Source: Nonomuraea aridisoli
GTDB taxonomy: Bacteria > Actinomycetota > Actinomycetes > Streptosporangiales > Streptosporangiaceae
DNA length: 49,933 bases
Assembly (NCBI RefSeq): GCF_003236395.1
Contig: NZ_POUD01000030.1
Span: 1 to 49,933, forward strand
Direction: 5' to 3'
Position 1 is the stretch's first letter. Each line of letters starts with the position of its first letter. Both the position numbers and the translations under genes were made by a program. Shown one piece after another: positions 33,059-41,425 of the stretch. The notes below the pieces were generated by a model, which worked only from the letters and a program-made list of their open reading frames with translations, was not told the origin of the DNA and did no database searches.

Positions 33059-33994
33059 GTGCCGGTACGGCCGCGCCACGGGTCCCGAGAACTGGTCTGT
33101 TTCATGGCCACTACCGCCCTGCTGGCGGCGGCCGCCTGTGCGCCGGCCCCTTCGGGCGTGAACCGGCCCGCAGGCTCACCGGGACGCCCAGCCGCGGCCG
33201 TCGATACCGTCCGACCGCTCACGGATCACGAAGAAGACGTGCTGTACGAAGCGGAGCAGCTGCTCACCCAGTCCTGCATGCGGGCACGTGGCTTCCGCAT
33301 CTGGGTCGTGCCGCGGACACCGCTCCCGGAGGACCGCGACTTCCCGTACGTCGTGGACGACACGCGCTGGGCCCGCGAGCATGGTTACGGAAGCGACATG
33401 CAGCGACGGCGTGACCAGGTTCGCGCCTCCGATCCCAACCGGCGGTACTTCCAGAGCCTGTCCCCGGCGGACCGGATGCGCGGGATGGACGCCCTGCACG
33501 GCAAGCGCGACGGGGGACGACTCGAGGTCACCGTTCCGAACGGCATGAACTTCACCCGGTACACCGAGGGCTGTACGGCCCGCGCTCAAGAGCAGTTGTA
33601 CGGGGACCTGGAAGGCTGGTTCCGCAGCAGCACGATCACCAACGTGCTCGACGACATGGGCCGCGGCAAGGTCTTCGCCGAGCAGGAATTCAAGGACGCG
33701 GTGAAGGACTGGGCCGCGTGCATGAGGAAGCGGGGGTTCCGGCACGCGACTCCCGAGGAAACGCGCAGGGCGTTCAGCGAGCCGTCCGACGCGGCCGCAC
33801 GGACGAAGGAGATTCGCACAGCGGTGGCCGAGGCCGACTGCGCGAGAAGCAGCGGACTGTCCGACACGGCCCTCCGACTGGAGAAACGGCAGCGCGATCG
33901 GCTGGCCGAGCAGTACGCGCCCGAGTACGAGACGAGGAAGAGGCTGGAGCGGGTCGCCCTCCCGCGCGCTCGCGCGATCGTCGAGCGCGGCTGA
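33059..33994 (+). CDS. Putative lipoprotein with two CMRxRGFR repeats
   Basis: 311 residues from GTG 33059, supported by a full AAAGGAGG ribosome-binding site (33045-33052, spacing 6). Short N-terminal hydrophobic stretch and possible lipobox LAAAAC (Cys27). The mature part has two copies of a short motif, SCMRARGFR (72-80) and ACMRKRGFR (220-228), plus Cys172 and Cys261; the four cysteines could pair. Helical and charged towards the end (EKRQRDRLAEQYAPEYETRK). This architecture occurs in uncharacterised actinobacterial surface proteins; no function known. It precedes a secreted protein gene by 80 nt and may be co-transcribed with it. Confidence 0.75.
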   Translation: MPVRPRHGSRELVCFMATTALLAAAACAPAPSGVNRPAGSPGRPAAAVDTVRPLTDHEEDVLYEAEQLLTQSCMRARGFRIWVVPRTPLPEDRDFPYVVDDTRWAREHGYGSDMQRRRDQVRASDPNRRYFQSLSPADRMRGMDALHGKRDGGRLEVTVPNGMNFTRYTEGCTARAQEQLYGDLEGWFRSSTITNVLDDMGRGKVFAEQEFKDAVKDWAACMRKRGFRHATPEETRRAFSEPSDAAARTKEIRTAVAEADCARSSGLSDTALRLEKRQRDRLAEQYAPEYETRKRLERVALPRARAIVERG

Positions 33995-34074
33995 CGCCTC
34001 CCGACCATCCCTGATGCGGCCGGACGGGCATCGACCCGTCCCGCAGGCAACCACCAGAAGGAGACAGAGCAAGC

Positions 34075-34545
34075 GTGCAGAAACTCAGATCCGTCATCGC
34101 ATCCCTGGGGCTCACCGCCCTTGTCCTGCTGAACGTGACCGGCACCGCCCACGCCGAACCGGTTCTCCCGGCGGATTCGCCCGCCGCGTCCGCGGCGGCC
34201 GCCCCCGACGGCTACTTCTACGCTTGGGGCCACATCAACCGGGGTGGCTTCATGTGCCACTGGTCGGGGGACGACCCCGACTGGAGCACCTGCGACAGTG
34301 TCAATCTGCGCAACGACGCGAGTTCCTTGGAGAACCGCGGCTGGCCCGGTCCATACGAGGATGTCTTTCTGTACTGGGACGACGCCGACGACGCCGGCGG
34401 CTGGGACCACACCCGGGCCTGCCTGCCCAATGGCCTGTACCTCAACAACTTGACGGGCATCTATTACCCCTGGGACGGCCGACAGGGCCAGGGGGAGACC
34501 CTGAACGACAACATCTCCGCCCACCGCTGGGGCAGCGGCTGCTGA
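34075..34545 (+). CDS. Secreted peptidase-inhibitor I36-like protein
   Basis: 156 residues from GTG 34075, with AAGGAG about 13 nt upstream. Signal peptide 1-27 (LTALVLLNVTGTAHA), then an Ala/Pro linker. The mature domain (about 45-156) is aromatic- and Gly-rich with the crystallin-like pattern of the I36/beta-gamma family: GYFYAWGHINRGGFMCHWSG, NLRNDASSLENRGWP, VFLYWDDADDAGGW. Three Cys (C60, C73, C115 region) and a terminal Cys could form disulfides. Relatives include SMPI, a Streptomyces metalloproteinase inhibitor, but most are uncharacterised. The N-S-x-x-N pattern (NDASSLEN) is the best-conserved part. Confidence 0.7.
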   Translation: MQKLRSVIASLGLTALVLLNVTGTAHAEPVLPADSPAASAAAAPDGYFYAWGHINRGGFMCHWSGDDPDWSTCDSVNLRNDASSLENRGWPGPYEDVFLYWDDADDAGGWDHTRACLPNGLYLNNLTGIYYPWDGRQGQGETLNDNISAHRWGSGC

Positions 34546-34567
34546 TCGAGGTACGTGTGACGGGCAC

Positions 34568-34603
34568 CGGGCCGAGGACGGGCCATCCGGCCTCGGCCCG
34601 TCC
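34568..34603 (+). terminator. Terminator with two competing hairpins
   Basis: CGGGCCGAGG (34568-34577) pairs with CCTCGGCCCG (34591-34600); alternatively GGACGGGCC (34576-34584) pairs with GGCCCGTCC (34595-34603). Both stems are perfect and exclude each other. They lie 22 nt after the stop of the I36-like gene. Confidence 0.6.
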
Positions 34604-34709
34604 GCATCCCTCGGCAAGGCCCGCGCACGCCTGCTGACCTGGTCGGCGGACCCGACCAGTGGCAGAGGTCTGCGTTCCGCCCTCCGTAGTCCCGAACCGG
34701 CCAGAAAGA

Positions 34710-36881
34710 ATGGAACCCCAGAGAATGCCTGTCACCATCCAGCCGCGTAGCGCCTGGGCCCCTTACGTGCCGGAGGAGAGAAGAGACAAAGCCGCAACGG
34801 ATCCGCTGCCTTCCTCCGGCAATTGGGAGCCGTGGACCGGAGGAGTCTTCCTCCATCACCGGGGCCGTTTCTCGTTCAGCCCTGACAATGAAGAAGATTG
34901 CAAGGCGGACGTGGCGGCCACCTTCGAAAGCAACATAAAAGATGGCTATGACGATATTCACTACAATTTCATGGTGTGCCCCCATGGCACAATCTACGAA
35001 GCCAGGGGCTACGAGCGGGGCGAAGCCAACGGCGGCACGTACGTCGAAGTCGACGGCGCCATGCGGGGCAGCAACACGGCCTTCTACTCGATCTGCGGGC
35101 TGCTGAGAGAGTGGGATCAGCCGACAGAGGAAATGTTGCGGTCGATCAGGAATCTCATCGCCCACCTCCGCGGCGAGGTCCCCGATGACAGGCGGGCAGG
35201 ACGGCATATCCTGCCGCACTCCGCGGCATTCGATACTGAATGCCCCGGTAACCTCGCCCCGTACGCGATGAACGGATCCTCGGTCGATCCAGCCGTCCCC
35301 TGGGACGGGCCGCTGGCCGTCGACCCGAACGTGCTGGCGGCCCAGAGATGGGTGAACTCCACCTACGACGGTCGTGCCGCCGGCTACATCAGGTGCCGGG
35401 AGACCGGTCGCACCGGCTGGGCGACCGTCCTGTCGCTTACCCAGGCGCTCCAGCACGAACTGGGGATCTCCCCGACGGTCCAGAGCTTCGGGCCGGGCAC
35501 GTTCGCGGCCGTGCGGAACCGGGGGCTTCGTCCGGACACGGAGACGAATCAGAACATCATCAGCATTTACAATTTCGCCCTGTGGTGTAAGGGATACTGG
35601 GCATCCAGCGTCCACTACACCTGGAGCCCCACATCCAGGGATTCCCTTCAACAACTGATCAACGACATGGGCCTGTCCGGCGCGGTGATCAACGGGGAAA
35701 TGTGGGCGCGCATCTCCAAGGCGTTGTTGACGATGGACCAGTTCCGGCTGGTGCCTGGCGGGGACTCGACCGTTCAGTCCATTCAGAAGCGGTTGAACTA
35801 CCGATACGTGTACGAGCGGGCGATCCCGGCGATCAACCTTGTGCCGTGCGACGGCGTCTACTCCCGCGAAGTACAGAAGGGCCTCATGATGGCCATCCAG
35901 TACGAGGTGGGAATCGGCCTGGCGGACATCAACGGGAACTTCGGCCCGGGCACCCAGGCAGGTCTTCAGTCGAGGGGAGCGGGAACTCTCACCGGCGACC
36001 TGCGGTACCTCTTCCGTGCGGCCTGCTATTTCAACTCGCCCACCTACAGCGGCTCACAGGAGATCGGCTACTCTCCCGCGGACATATCCACGGACGCCCA
36101 GACCGGCACCCACACCTCGTGGTTGCGGACCTTCCAGCAGTTCTCGCAACTCGCGGTGACCGGCACCAACGACTACGCGACGTGGGCGCAGCTCCTCGTG
36201 TCCACCGGAGACTCCCAGCGGCCGGCCACAGGGTGCGACTGCATCACCGAGATAACCCTCGACCGCGCACGCGCGCTCAAGGCGAGCGGTTATCAGATCG
36301 TGGGCCGCTACCTCGACGAACACCTTCCGCCGGGTGACCCGTATTACCTCGGCAAGGCCCTCAAGCCCGGCGAGCTGCAGAACATCTTCGCGGCCGGTCT
36401 GAGAGTCTTCCCGATTTTCCAGTACAACGGTACGCAGCTGGCGAACTTCACCTACGAAAAGGGCTGGGAGCAGGGGAGAACAGCCCACGACAAGGCCAGC
36501 GAATTCGGCATGGGATCCGGCACGTGCATCTACTTCGCCGTCGACTACGACGCCCTTGACGCGGACATCGACAGCAACATCCTCCCGTATTTCCGTGGCG
36601 TTCGGGACATCCTCTCCGCGCGTGGTGGCAAGTATGCATTCGGGGTGTACGGTTCCCGTAACGTCGCTGACCGGGTATCACGCGAGGTCGGCGCCAGATG
36701 GTCGTTCGTCTCCGGAATGTCGTGGGGGTTCTCCGGAAATCTCGGCTATCCCCTTCCCGCCAACTGGTCGCTCAACCAGATTCACGAGTTCGAGTTCCAA
36801 CCGGGATGGGGCCTGGACCGCAACGTGTGGCGGCAGGGCGGAGATCCCGGCGTTTCCTCCATCAGTGACAGCCCGGAATGA
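34710..36881 (+). CDS. PGRP/amidase_2 domain fused to DUF1906 glycoside-hydrolase-like domain
   Basis: 723 residues from ATG 34710 (ATG 34725 possible). Domain 1 (about 10-190) is an N-acetylmuramoyl-L-alanine amidase/PGRP fold: GGVFLHHRGRF with zinc His, IHYNFMVCPHGTIYEARGY, LPHSAAFDTECPG with the second His and the Cys zinc ligand. The middle (about 205-505) has two peptidoglycan-binding-like helical repeats (LTQALQHELGISPTVQSFGP and VQKGLMMAIQYEVGIGLADI). Domain 3 (about 515-705) is DUF1906, a TIM-barrel domain related to Rv2525c: ALKASGYQIVGRYL, FAVDYDALDADI, GKYAFGVYGSRN. It would cut or bind peptidoglycan. There is no signal peptide, so export must be by another route, or through lysis. 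It overlaps the next gene by 4 nt. Confidence 0.85.
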   Translation: MEPQRMPVTIQPRSAWAPYVPEERRDKAATDPLPSSGNWEPWTGGVFLHHRGRFSFSPDNEEDCKADVAATFESNIKDGYDDIHYNFMVCPHGTIYEARGYERGEANGGTYVEVDGAMRGSNTAFYSICGLLREWDQPTEEMLRSIRNLIAHLRGEVPDDRRAGRHILPHSAAFDTECPGNLAPYAMNGSSVDPAVPWDGPLAVDPNVLAAQRWVNSTYDGRAAGYIRCRETGRTGWATVLSLTQALQHELGISPTVQSFGPGTFAAVRNRGLRPDTETNQNIISIYNFALWCKGYWASSVHYTWSPTSRDSLQQLINDMGLSGAVINGEMWARISKALLTMDQFRLVPGGDSTVQSIQKRLNYRYVYERAIPAINLVPCDGVYSREVQKGLMMAIQYEVGIGLADINGNFGPGTQAGLQSRGAGTLTGDLRYLFRAACYFNSPTYSGSQEIGYSPADISTDAQTGTHTSWLRTFQQFSQLAVTGTNDYATWAQLLVSTGDSQRPATGCDCITEITLDRARALKASGYQIVGRYLDEHLPPGDPYYLGKALKPGELQNIFAAGLRVFPIFQYNGTQLANFTYEKGWEQGRTAHDKASEFGMGSGTCIYFAVDYDALDADIDSNILPYFRGVRDILSARGGKYAFGVYGSRNVADRVSREVGARWSFVSGMSWGFSGNLGYPLPANWSLNQIHEFEFQPGWGLDRNVWRQGGDPGVSSISDSPE

Positions 36882-37576
36882 GGGGTCCCTCAGTGATCAC
36901 ACGACGCCGCTTCATCGCCGTCGCCGCCGGTACCGGAGCCCTCACCCTCGCCCCCGGCATGATGCCGGCCGCCGTGGCCACGGCCGGATCATCGAAAGCC
37001 GGATCGTGGGAATGGGAGGGAGACGTCTCCGCCAACGGCTGGCCCATCGACCCCGACAAGATCTCCACTCGCACGGTGGAAGGGTCCCGCGCCGTCGCGG
37101 CCCTGCGGGCCGGTGACGTGGCGGTGGTGCTCCTCCACGTCGCGCGACGCTGGCACTACGAGATCGCCCCAGTGGACACCCCCGAAGGGGGCGGTATCAC
37201 CGCCTACACCACCGACCGCACCGTCGGCGCGGACTTCGAGTCCAACCGCCTGTCCGGGACCGCCATAGCCGTGCACCCGACCGCATACCCGCTCAGAGGT
37301 TCTGAGCCGCTGTGGCCCTACCAGGAGCTGGTGGTACGGGACATCCTCGTCGACTGCGAGGGCACCGTCCAATGGGGAGGCGACCTCGATCCGGTGAAGG
37401 TCTCGCACTTCCACATCGCCGTTCGCCCGGAAAGCAAGGCACTCGCCCGCGTCGCCAGACGGCTGCGCACTGATCATCACAGAGCGACCCGGCCCCTTGC
37501 CGGCGCGGTCGCGGATCCGGCCACTCCTGAACGGCTGTCCAAGGCCCGCAGGCTCGAACAGCAGCAGACCGGCTGA
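36878..37576 (+). CDS. Tat-exported M15-like (D,D-peptidase fold) protein
   Basis: 232 residues from ATG 36878, which overlaps the TGA of the amidase gene (coupled). Twin-arginine signal TRRRFIAVAAGTGALTLAPG (about 8-28), cleavage near 41. The mature part resembles the M15/VanY fold: SGTAIAVHPTAYPLRG (compare the family S-G-x-A-x-D-x-N-P) and WGGDLDPVKVSHFHIAV (compare W-G-G-x-W plus D-x-M-H-F). The usual metal-binding Asp after the SGTAI segment is His here, and the last motif reads SHFHI. Either it is a divergent metallopeptidase or an inactive relative. Paired with a peptidoglycan-acting protein, it most likely acts on the cell wall. Confidence 0.7.
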   Translation: MRGPSVITRRRFIAVAAGTGALTLAPGMMPAAVATAGSSKAGSWEWEGDVSANGWPIDPDKISTRTVEGSRAVAALRAGDVAVVLLHVARRWHYEIAPVDTPEGGGITAYTTDRTVGADFESNRLSGTAIAVHPTAYPLRGSEPLWPYQELVVRDILVDCEGTVQWGGDLDPVKVSHFHIAVRPESKALARVARRLRTDHHRATRPLAGAVADPATPERLSKARRLEQQQTG

Positions 37577-37609
37577 CCGCTGGAAGCGGCGAGGTCGCAA
37601 TCCAGCGGT
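37574..37609. terminator. Hairpin between convergent genes
   Basis: 10-bp perfect stem GACCGCTGGA (37574-37583) with TCCAGCGGTC (37600-37609), 16-nt loop. It begins inside the stop codon of the M15-like gene and lies between it and the leftward dehydratase operon. Confidence 0.55.
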
Positions 37610-37618
37610 CGAGGGCCG

Positions 37619-37687
37619 CTACCAGCGGGCAGGGCTGGCTTGCCTGCTACCAGCGGGCGGGCTGGCTTGCCTGCTACCAGCGGGCGG
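37619..37687. repeat. Tandem 27/28-bp repeat duplicating the 3' end of the dehydratase gene
   Basis: Units beginning CTACCAGCGGGC at 37619, 37647 and 37674 (spacing 28 and 27 bp), each of the first two continuing GGGCTGGCTTGCCTG. The last copy is the coding end of the leftward dehydratase: CTA is its stop TAG and CCAGCGGGC encodes the final A-R-W. So the gene terminus has been copied twice downstream. Confidence 0.85.
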
Positions 37688-38948
37688 TGTTGGGCGTGAA
37701 GCCGGGGACGATCGAGCGCATGTACGCCGTGTCCTCCCGGCCGCGCTGGCCGCAGGCGACGTACTGCTCGTGCAGGGCGGCGAGCGCGTCCTCGTCCAGC
37801 TCGACGCCGAGTCCGGGCGCGGCCGGGACGGCCACGCCGCCGTCGCGGAACTCCAGCACCCCCGGCTTCACGACGTCCTCCGTCTTCCACGGGTAGTGGG
37901 TGTCGCAGGCGTAGGTGAGGTTGGGGGTGGCCGCGGCCAGGTGGGTCATCGCCGCGAGGCTGACCCCCAGGTGCGAGTTGGAGTGCATCGACAGCCCCAT
38001 CCCGAACGTCTCGCAGATGCCGCCCAGCAGCGCCGAGCGCCGCAGCCCGCCCCACAGGTGGTGGTCCGACAGGACGACCTGCACGGCGTCGGCGGCCACG
38101 GCCGGCTTGAGGTGCTCGAAGGCGATGACGCACATGTTCGTGGCCAGGGGCAGGTCGGTGTGCTGGGCGACCGCCGCCATGCCCTCGATGCCCGGCGTCG
38201 GGTCCTCCAGGTACTCGAGGACGCCCGACAGCCGCCCGGCCACCTCGATCGAGGTCTCCACCGTCCAGGCGCCGTTCGGGTCGATGCGGAGCCGGTGATC
38301 GGGGAAGGCGGCGGCGAGCGCCTCGACGGTCTCGATCTCGTGGGGGGGCTCGTACACGCCGCCCTTGAGCTTGATCGCCGTGAAGCCGTACTCCTCGACC
38401 ATGCGGCGGGCCTGGGCGACCATCTGCTCGGGCGTGCGGCCCTCGCCCCACGTGTCCTCGTCGTGCCCGGGGTGGCCGGCCCACTTGTAGAACAGGTACG
38501 CCGAGTACGGCACCCGCTCGCGCACCGCGCCGCCCAGCAGGTCGCTCACCGGCCGTCCGAGCGCCTTGCCCTGCAGGTCGAGCAGGGCCACCTCGAACGG
38601 CGAGGCCACGGTGTCGACCGCGCTGGAGACCTCGAGCATGCCGCCGAAGCTCGCCCCCGCCCCGCCCGTGGACGCGCCGAGCGCCTCCGTCACGACGCGG
38701 CGCAGGCCGTGCAGGTCGAACACGTCCGCGCCGGGCAGCGCCGCGGCCACCGCGCCGAGCCGGGCGAGGTGCGCCTGGTCGGCGTACGTCTCCCCGAGTC
38801 CCACCAGCCCCTCGTCGGTGTGCACCTGGACGATCGCCCGCAGCACGTACGGCTGGTGCACGCCCACGACGTTGAGCAGCGGCGGGTCGCGGAAGGCGAC
38901 CGGGGTCACGGTGACCTTGCTGACCCGGCCCGCGACCGGTGCGCTCAC
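37674..38948 (-). CDS. Enolase-superfamily glucarate-dehydratase homologue
   Basis: 424 residues from GTG 38948, overlapping the usp stop by 4 nt. GudD-type active site: KLK (K193, K195), D223 and N225 (IDPNGAW), E248 (LEDP), N271 (ATNM), D295, H322 (SMHSNSHLG). YSAYLFYKWAGHP (148-160) is characteristic of this group. It differs considerably from the gudD at 44604, with only family-level likeness, so it may take another hexarate or be a GudX-like partner. Last gene of the tctC-tctB-tctA-usp-dehydratase run, so it is made together with the transporter. Its 3' end is duplicated in tandem just downstream. Confidence 0.87.
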   Translation of the reverse strand: MSAPVAGRVSKVTVTPVAFRDPPLLNVVGVHQPYVLRAIVQVHTDEGLVGLGETYADQAHLARLGAVAAALPGADVFDLHGLRRVVTEALGASTGGAGASFGGMLEVSSAVDTVASPFEVALLDLQGKALGRPVSDLLGGAVRERVPYSAYLFYKWAGHPGHDEDTWGEGRTPEQMVAQARRMVEEYGFTAIKLKGGVYEPPHEIETVEALAAAFPDHRLRIDPNGAWTVETSIEVAGRLSGVLEYLEDPTPGIEGMAAVAQHTDLPLATNMCVIAFEHLKPAVAADAVQVVLSDHHLWGGLRRSALLGGICETFGMGLSMHSNSHLGVSLAAMTHLAAATPNLTYACDTHYPWKTEDVVKPGVLEFRDGGVAVPAAPGLGVELDEDALAALHEQYVACGQRGREDTAYMRSIVPGFTPNTARW

Positions 38949-39340
38949 CTGGCCGCCTTCACGGTGAGCACCGGCACCTCGGCCTCCATGAGGATCCGCT
39001 GCGCCGCGCTGCCGAGGACGAACTTGCCGACCAGCGAGCGGTGCCGCAGCCCGATGACGATGAGGCTCGCGCCGGTCTCCTCGACCAGCCGGTCGAACGT
39101 CTCGGGCAGGTCGTCGTCGTGCAGCGGCTGGCGCACCTCGGCCTCCACGCCGGCCGCCGTGGCCCGGCGCAGCAGCTCGTCGCGGTCCGCCTCGCCGATC
39201 ATGTGCTCGTCGACGGGCGCGCCCCGGCGCGGCGAGTTCACGATGATCACGCGTTCGCCGCGCAGCGCGCCCTCGCGCAGGCCCGCCGCCACGGCGGCCT
39301 CGCCCTCGGGCGTCGGCAGGTAGCCGACGAGGATGGTCAT
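38945..39340 (-). CDS. Universal stress protein (UspA family)
   Basis: 131 residues from ATG 39340, 4-nt overlap with tctA (39337-39340) and 4-nt overlap with the dehydratase gene. UspA fold: TILVGYLPTPEGEAAVAAGL at the start and the C-terminal nucleotide-binding pattern GLRHRSLVGKFVLGSAAQRI followed by EVPVLTVK, i.e. the ATP-binding subgroup. USP domains sit beside TTT-type or other transporters in many actinobacteria and may tune them according to energy state (inference). Both overlaps show it is an integral part of this transport operon. Confidence 0.9.
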   Translation of the reverse strand: MTILVGYLPTPEGEAAVAAGLREGALRGERVIIVNSPRRGAPVDEHMIGEADRDELLRRATAAGVEAEVRQPLHDDDLPETFDRLVEETGASLIVIGLRHRSLVGKFVLGSAAQRILMEAEVPVLTVKAAR

Positions 39341-40866
39341 GGGGTCTTCTCCTCCACACGATCGGAGTCGCCGGGAACGGCGGCCGGTTTCTTGCGGGGC
39401 AGCGCCTTGCGGATCAGCGGCCAGGCCGCCACGATCACGACCACGGCCAGCACGGTGCCCGAGATGGGGCGGGTGAGGAACCCGGTCGGGTCGCCGCCGA
39501 AGATGAGCAGCGACTGTCGCGCCGAGCTCTCGATCATCGAGCCCAGCACGAACGCCAGCACGAGCGGCCCGGGCTCGAACCCGAACTTCTTCATCAGGTA
39601 GCCGAGCACGCCGAACCCGATGACCAGGAAGATGTCGTAGACCTGATTGCGTACCGTGTACGCGCCCAGCAGCGTGATGAGCACCGTGATCGGCGCCAGG
39701 ATGGCCGGGCGCACCCGCAGGATCCGGACGAACACGCCCACCATCGGGATGCTCATGATCAGCAGCAGGATGTTGCCGATGTACATCGAGTTGATGACGC
39801 CCCAGAACACGTCGGGGTGCTCGGTCACGAGCTGCGGCCCCGGCTGGATGCCCTGGATGAGCAGCGCGCCGAAGATCAGGGCCATCGTCGCGTTCGCCGG
39901 GATGCCGAGCGTCAGCAGCGGGATGAACGACGAGGTGGCCGCGGCGTTGTTGGCGGTCTCGGGAGCGGCCACGCCCTCGACGGCGCCGCGCCCGAAGCGC
40001 TCCGGCTGCTTGGCCCGGCGCTTCTCCACCGCGTACGCCGCCAGCGACGACAACACCGCGCCGCCGCCGGGCAGCACGCCGAGGAGGAAGCCGATGAGCG
40101 AGCCGCGCCCGATGGCGCCCTTCGCCTGGCCGAGATCCTTGCGCGAGGGCCACACGTTGCCGACCTTCGCGGGGGAGTGCACCTGGTTGTGCCGCTCCTC
40201 GATGTTGTAGAGGATCTCGCTCAGGCCGAACAGGCCCATGGCGATCGGGATGAAGTCGATGCCCTCGGCCAGGTTCAGGCTGCCGAAGGTGAAACGCTCG
40301 GCGCCGGTGAACGTGTCACGGCCCACCGTCGCGATCAGCAGGCCGACGCAGGCGGCGATGACGGCCTTGAGCCGGTTGCCGTTGCCGATCGCCGAGACCA
40401 GCAGCACGCCGAGGATGCCGAGCGCCGCGTACTCCGGAGGGCCGAAGTCGAGCGCGAAGCCGGCGACGACCGGGGCCAGCACCGTCAGGCCGATGATCGA
40501 GACGGTGCCGCCGACGAACGAGCCGATCGCGGCGATGCCCAGCGCGGTGCCGGCCCTGCCCTGCCTGGCCAGCGCGAACCCGTCGAAGACGGTGACCACC
40601 GAGGACGCCTCGCCCGGCAGGCGCAGCAGGACCGAGGTGATGGTCCCGCCGTACTGGGCGCCGTAGAAGATGCCCGCCAGCATGATGATCGCGGAGACGG
40701 GGTCGATGCCGTACGTGATCGGCAGCAGGATGGCGATCGTCGCGCCGGGCCCGAGGCCGGGCAGCACGCCGATGAGCATGCCGATGATGACGCCGACCAG
40801 GCAGTAGAGCAGGTTCGTGGGCTCCAACACGACGCCGAAGCCATTGAGGATCGGGGAGATGTCCAT
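39337..40866 (-). CDS. tctA: Tripartite tricarboxylate transporter large permease TctA
   Basis: 509 residues, the usual length, about 11-12 membrane helices. Family motifs: GVIIGMLIGVLPGLGPGATI near the start (conserved G-x-x-P-G-L-G-P), AGIFYGAQYGGTITSVLLRL, PGEASSVVTVFDGFALARQG, and in the second half LPGGGAVLSSLAAYAVEKR, GVAAPETANNAAATSSFIPL, TLGIPANATMALIFGALLI. TctA is the sodium-coupled channel subunit that moves a carboxylate delivered by TctC. Genomic context suggests a hexarate such as glucarate or galactarate and not citrate. Confidence 0.95.
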   Translation of the reverse strand: MDISPILNGFGVVLEPTNLLYCLVGVIIGMLIGVLPGLGPGATIAILLPITYGIDPVSAIIMLAGIFYGAQYGGTITSVLLRLPGEASSVVTVFDGFALARQGRAGTALGIAAIGSFVGGTVSIIGLTVLAPVVAGFALDFGPPEYAALGILGVLLVSAIGNGNRLKAVIAACVGLLIATVGRDTFTGAERFTFGSLNLAEGIDFIPIAMGLFGLSEILYNIEERHNQVHSPAKVGNVWPSRKDLGQAKGAIGRGSLIGFLLGVLPGGGAVLSSLAAYAVEKRRAKQPERFGRGAVEGVAAPETANNAAATSSFIPLLTLGIPANATMALIFGALLIQGIQPGPQLVTEHPDVFWGVINSMYIGNILLLIMSIPMVGVFVRILRVRPAILAPITVLITLLGAYTVRNQVYDIFLVIGFGVLGYLMKKFGFEPGPLVLAFVLGSMIESSARQSLLIFGGDPTGFLTRPISGTVLAVVVIVAAWPLIRKALPRKKPAAVPGDSDRVEEKTP

Positions 40867-40875
40867 GCGACTTTC

Positions 40876-41412
40876 TCAGATGAGGCGTGGGAGCGGGATC
40901 TGCAGCAACAGGACGAAGATCACGTAGAACGCCGCCACGGCGCCGATGCTGATCACGATGGACGACCGCCACGACTCCTTGCCCAGCCAGCGCAGCCAGA
41001 CGAACGTCAGCAGCAGCGAGGGGATCTCGAAGCCGATCACCGGCAGCAGCGCGGCCAGCGCCACGAGCGTCACCAGGGCGACCGCGGTGAGCAGGCTCGA
41101 CTTCGAGAACCGTTCGGTGTCCTCCAGTTTGCGGCCGGTCACGAGGAGCACCAGGGAGAGCACGACGATGACGACGCTGATCGCGAACGGCCACAGCCCC
41201 GGGCCGGGCTGGGTGAGCCGCCCCAGCCCGAGCGCGTAGGAGCCGATCGCCGCGAGCACGCCGACGACGAGCGCCACCAGCGCCGCCGCGGCCTGGGAGA
41301 TCGGGCCCGCGTGCGGCGGGCGCGCCTCCTCCATCTCGGCTTGGAGCCGTTCGACCTCCTCCTGGAGGCCGGCGTCCGCGACTCCGGACGCTGTGGGGTC
41401 GGGCTGGGACAT
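40876..41412 (-). CDS. tctB: Tripartite tricarboxylate transporter small permease TctB
   Basis: 178 residues from ATG 41412 with GAGGAG 5 nt upstream; GTG 41418 would overlap that site. N-terminal charged region with a short coiled-coil-like stretch (LQEEVERLQAEMEEA), then four hydrophobic segments: AAAALVALVVGVLAAIGSYA, FAISVVIVVLSLVLLVTGRK, LLTAVALVTLVALAALLPVI and SIGAVAAFYVIFVLLLQIPL. The QPGPGLWPFAISVV segment is typical of TctB. It pairs with TctA, encoded 9 nt downstream. Confidence 0.92.
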   Translation of the reverse strand: MSQPDPTASGVADAGLQEEVERLQAEMEEARPPHAGPISQAAAALVALVVGVLAAIGSYALGLGRLTQPGPGLWPFAISVVIVVLSLVLLVTGRKLEDTERFSKSSLLTAVALVTLVALAALLPVIGFEIPSLLLTFVWLRWLGKESWRSSIVISIGAVAAFYVIFVLLLQIPLPRLI

Positions 41413-41425
41413 GCTCACTCCTCGA

